Shown here: piece after piece, positions 6,002-7,144 of the stretch | How positions within the stretch are numbered: the first letter of the stretch is position 1 | Layout: each line of letters begins with the position of its first letter | Assembly: GCA_030151725.1 (NCBI GenBank) | Contig: JASLDD010000220.1 | Coordinates: 1 to 7,144, forward strand | DNA from: Solirubrobacteraceae bacterium | GTDB taxonomy: Bacteria; Actinomycetota; Thermoleophilia; Solirubrobacterales; Solirubrobacteraceae | DNA: 7,144 bases | Direction of reading: 5' to 3' | The notes under the pieces: generated by a model | Seen by the model: only the letters and a program-made list of their open reading frames with translations | Told to the model about the DNA's origin: nothing | Databases searched by the model: none | Translations under genes and position numbers: made by a program

Positions 6002-7144
6002 GCTCGGCCTCTCGCTGTGAGGAGGCGCCGACGACATCTGGAAGCGGCGCGAAGCGGTACTCGTCGGGATTCAGCGTCTGCGTACGCGCGAGGTACTCGC
6101 GCATGTACCCGGGCCAGTTGGCGACGATACGCCCGGTGTCATCGTCGCGATACCAGGAGCGGCAGCCGATCCATGCTGTTCCGGCGAAGCGGGACTGGAG
6201 CGCGCGGTCGGCGGCGGCCTCGACCTCGGGGAGCACGTCGATCGCCCCGGCGCCGCGGGCCTGCAGCTGCTGCAGGGCCTGGCGCAGGTAGGCGGCCTGG
6301 GCCTCGAGGTAGACGATGATCGAGCCGCCGGAGGTGTTGGTGTTGGGGCCGTACATCACGAACATGTTGGGGAAGCGCGGAACGCTCATGCCGAGGTACG
6401 CGTGCGCGCCCTCGCTCCAGGTGTCTTCGAGCGAGGCGCCGTCGGCCCCTGTGATCTCCATGGGGAACATGAAGTCGTTGGTCTTGAAGCCGGTTGCCCA
6501 GATGATGCAGTCGGCCTCGTGCAGGGTGCCGTCGGCCGTGATGACCCCCTCGGGAGCGATGCGTGCGATCGAGCTGGTGATGAGCTCCACGTTGTCGCGT
6601 TCGAGCGCTGGGAGGAAGTAGGAGCTGAAGAGGATGCGCTTGCAGCCGAAGGTGTAGTCGGGCCAGGCCTTGGCGCGCACATCGGGGTCCTTGAGCTGGG
6701 AGCGCATGAAGGCTTCTGAGCGTGCCCTGCCGATCCGCCCGACGGTGCGCGGATGGCGGATGTTGAGCGTCAGCGACTCGGTGTACTCGAAGACGAATTT
6801 GCGTCGCAGCGCCTGCAGGCCGGGGATGTGTCTGATGGCGGCTCTGACGGGAGCCGGATAGCGGTGGTTCTTGCGGGGCAGGAACCAGTTGCCGGTGCGC
6901 TGGAAGATCGTCATCTGCTGCACCTGGGGCGCGATCTCAGGGACGAACTGGACGGCGCTGGCACCGGTGCCGACGACCGCGACGCGCTTGCCGGCGAGCG
7001 GATAGTCGTGATCCCAGGCGGCCGAGTGGAAGCTGTGTCCGGCGAAGCGCTCGGCGCCCACGACGTTGGGCTGGGCGGGCTGGTGGAGCTGTCCGGTGGC
7101 GAGGATCAGCGCGTCGCCCTCGAAGCTCTCCCCCTCGGCCGTCT
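5994..7144 (-). CDS. Baeyer-Villiger-type flavin monooxygenase, N-terminus cut by window edge
   Basis: About 382 C-terminal residues are visible; the first FAD-binding Rossmann motif lies beyond the right edge. The reading frame is open to position 7144, so the GTG at 7061 is not the true start. The type I Baeyer-Villiger fingerprint F-x-G-x3-H-x3-W-D is present exactly (7011-7046, FAGHSFHSAAWD). It is followed by the second, NADPH-binding Rossmann motif GTGASA (6954-6971). A CKR triplet (6636-6644) sits where family members carry the Lys/Arg pair important for NADPH and peroxyflavin. An ATGF motif and GPNTNTSGG follow. These enzymes use NADPH and O2 to insert oxygen beside a carbonyl, turning ketones into esters or lactones; some relatives instead oxidise heteroatoms. 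The normal length is roughly 490-550 residues, so about 110-160 are missing. The 3' end overlaps the dehydrogenase gene by 8 nt, indicating one operon. Confidence 0.93.
   Translation of the reverse strand, partial: TAEGESFEGDALILATGQLHQPAQPNVVGAERFAGHSFHSAAWDHDYPLAGKRVAVVGTGASAVQFVPEIAPQVQQMTIFQRTGNWFLPRKNHRYPAPVRAAIRHIPGLQALRRKFVFEYTESLTLNIRHPRTVGRIGRARSEAFMRSQLKDPDVRAKAWPDYTFGCKRILFSSYFLPALERDNVELITSSIARIAPEGVITADGTLHEADCIIWATGFKTNDFMFPMEITGADGASLEDTWSEGAHAYLGMSVPRFPNMFVMYGPNTNTSGGSIIVYLEAQAAYLRQALQQLQARGAGAIDVLPEVEAAADRALQSRFAGTAWIGCRSWYRDDDTGRIVANWPGYMREYLARTQTLNPDEYRFAPLPDVVGASSQREAEHV
6008..6013 (-). promoter_or_regulatory. Ribosome binding site of the GMC dehydrogenase gene
   Basis: GAGAGG on the minus strand, 6 nt before the ATG at 6001 and inside the 3' end of the monooxygenase gene. 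It decides the dehydrogenase start in favour of 6001 over the ATG at 6037, and it shows that the gene is translated from the monooxygenase transcript. Confidence 0.6.

Overview
The window is a gene-dense, very G+C-rich stretch with seven genes, all read on the minus strand (right to left). GTG and TTG starts, short overlaps between genes and the protein families present suggest a high-GC actinobacterium. A soil Thermoleophilia/Solirubrobacterales-type organism would fit, but that placement is a guess from style and was not tested. No tRNA, rRNA, mobile element or CRISPR array was seen.

Layout in order of transcription: (1) a Baeyer-Villiger-type flavin monooxygenase, cut at its N-terminal end by the right edge; (2) a GMC-family FAD alcohol dehydrogenase; (3) an alpha/beta hydrolase with a complete Ser-Asp-His triad; (4) a 14-TM DHA2 (EmrB/QacA-type) MFS exporter. 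These four overlap end to start (by 8, 4 and 4 or 19 nt) and look like one translationally coupled operon. After a 61-nt gap holding a strong imperfect hairpin comes (5) a secreted beta-propeller protein of the lactonase/YVTN type. After a second gap with a nested GC-rich inverted repeat come (6) an ECF-type sigma factor and (7) its overlapping zinc-finger anti-sigma factor, cut by the left edge.

Functional reading (inference): genes 1-3 supply the three activities of a classic alcohol/ketone degradation route. The dehydrogenase makes a ketone, the monooxygenase inserts oxygen to give an ester or lactone, and the hydrolase opens it. The same logic is known from cyclohexanol (chnA/B/C) and methyl-ketone (acmAB, mekAB) pathways. 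The exporter may remove substrate or toxic intermediates. The sigma/anti-sigma pair may be an independent regulatory unit; nothing in the window shows that it controls the catabolic genes. The enzyme families are all known; the particular combination is the most interesting feature.
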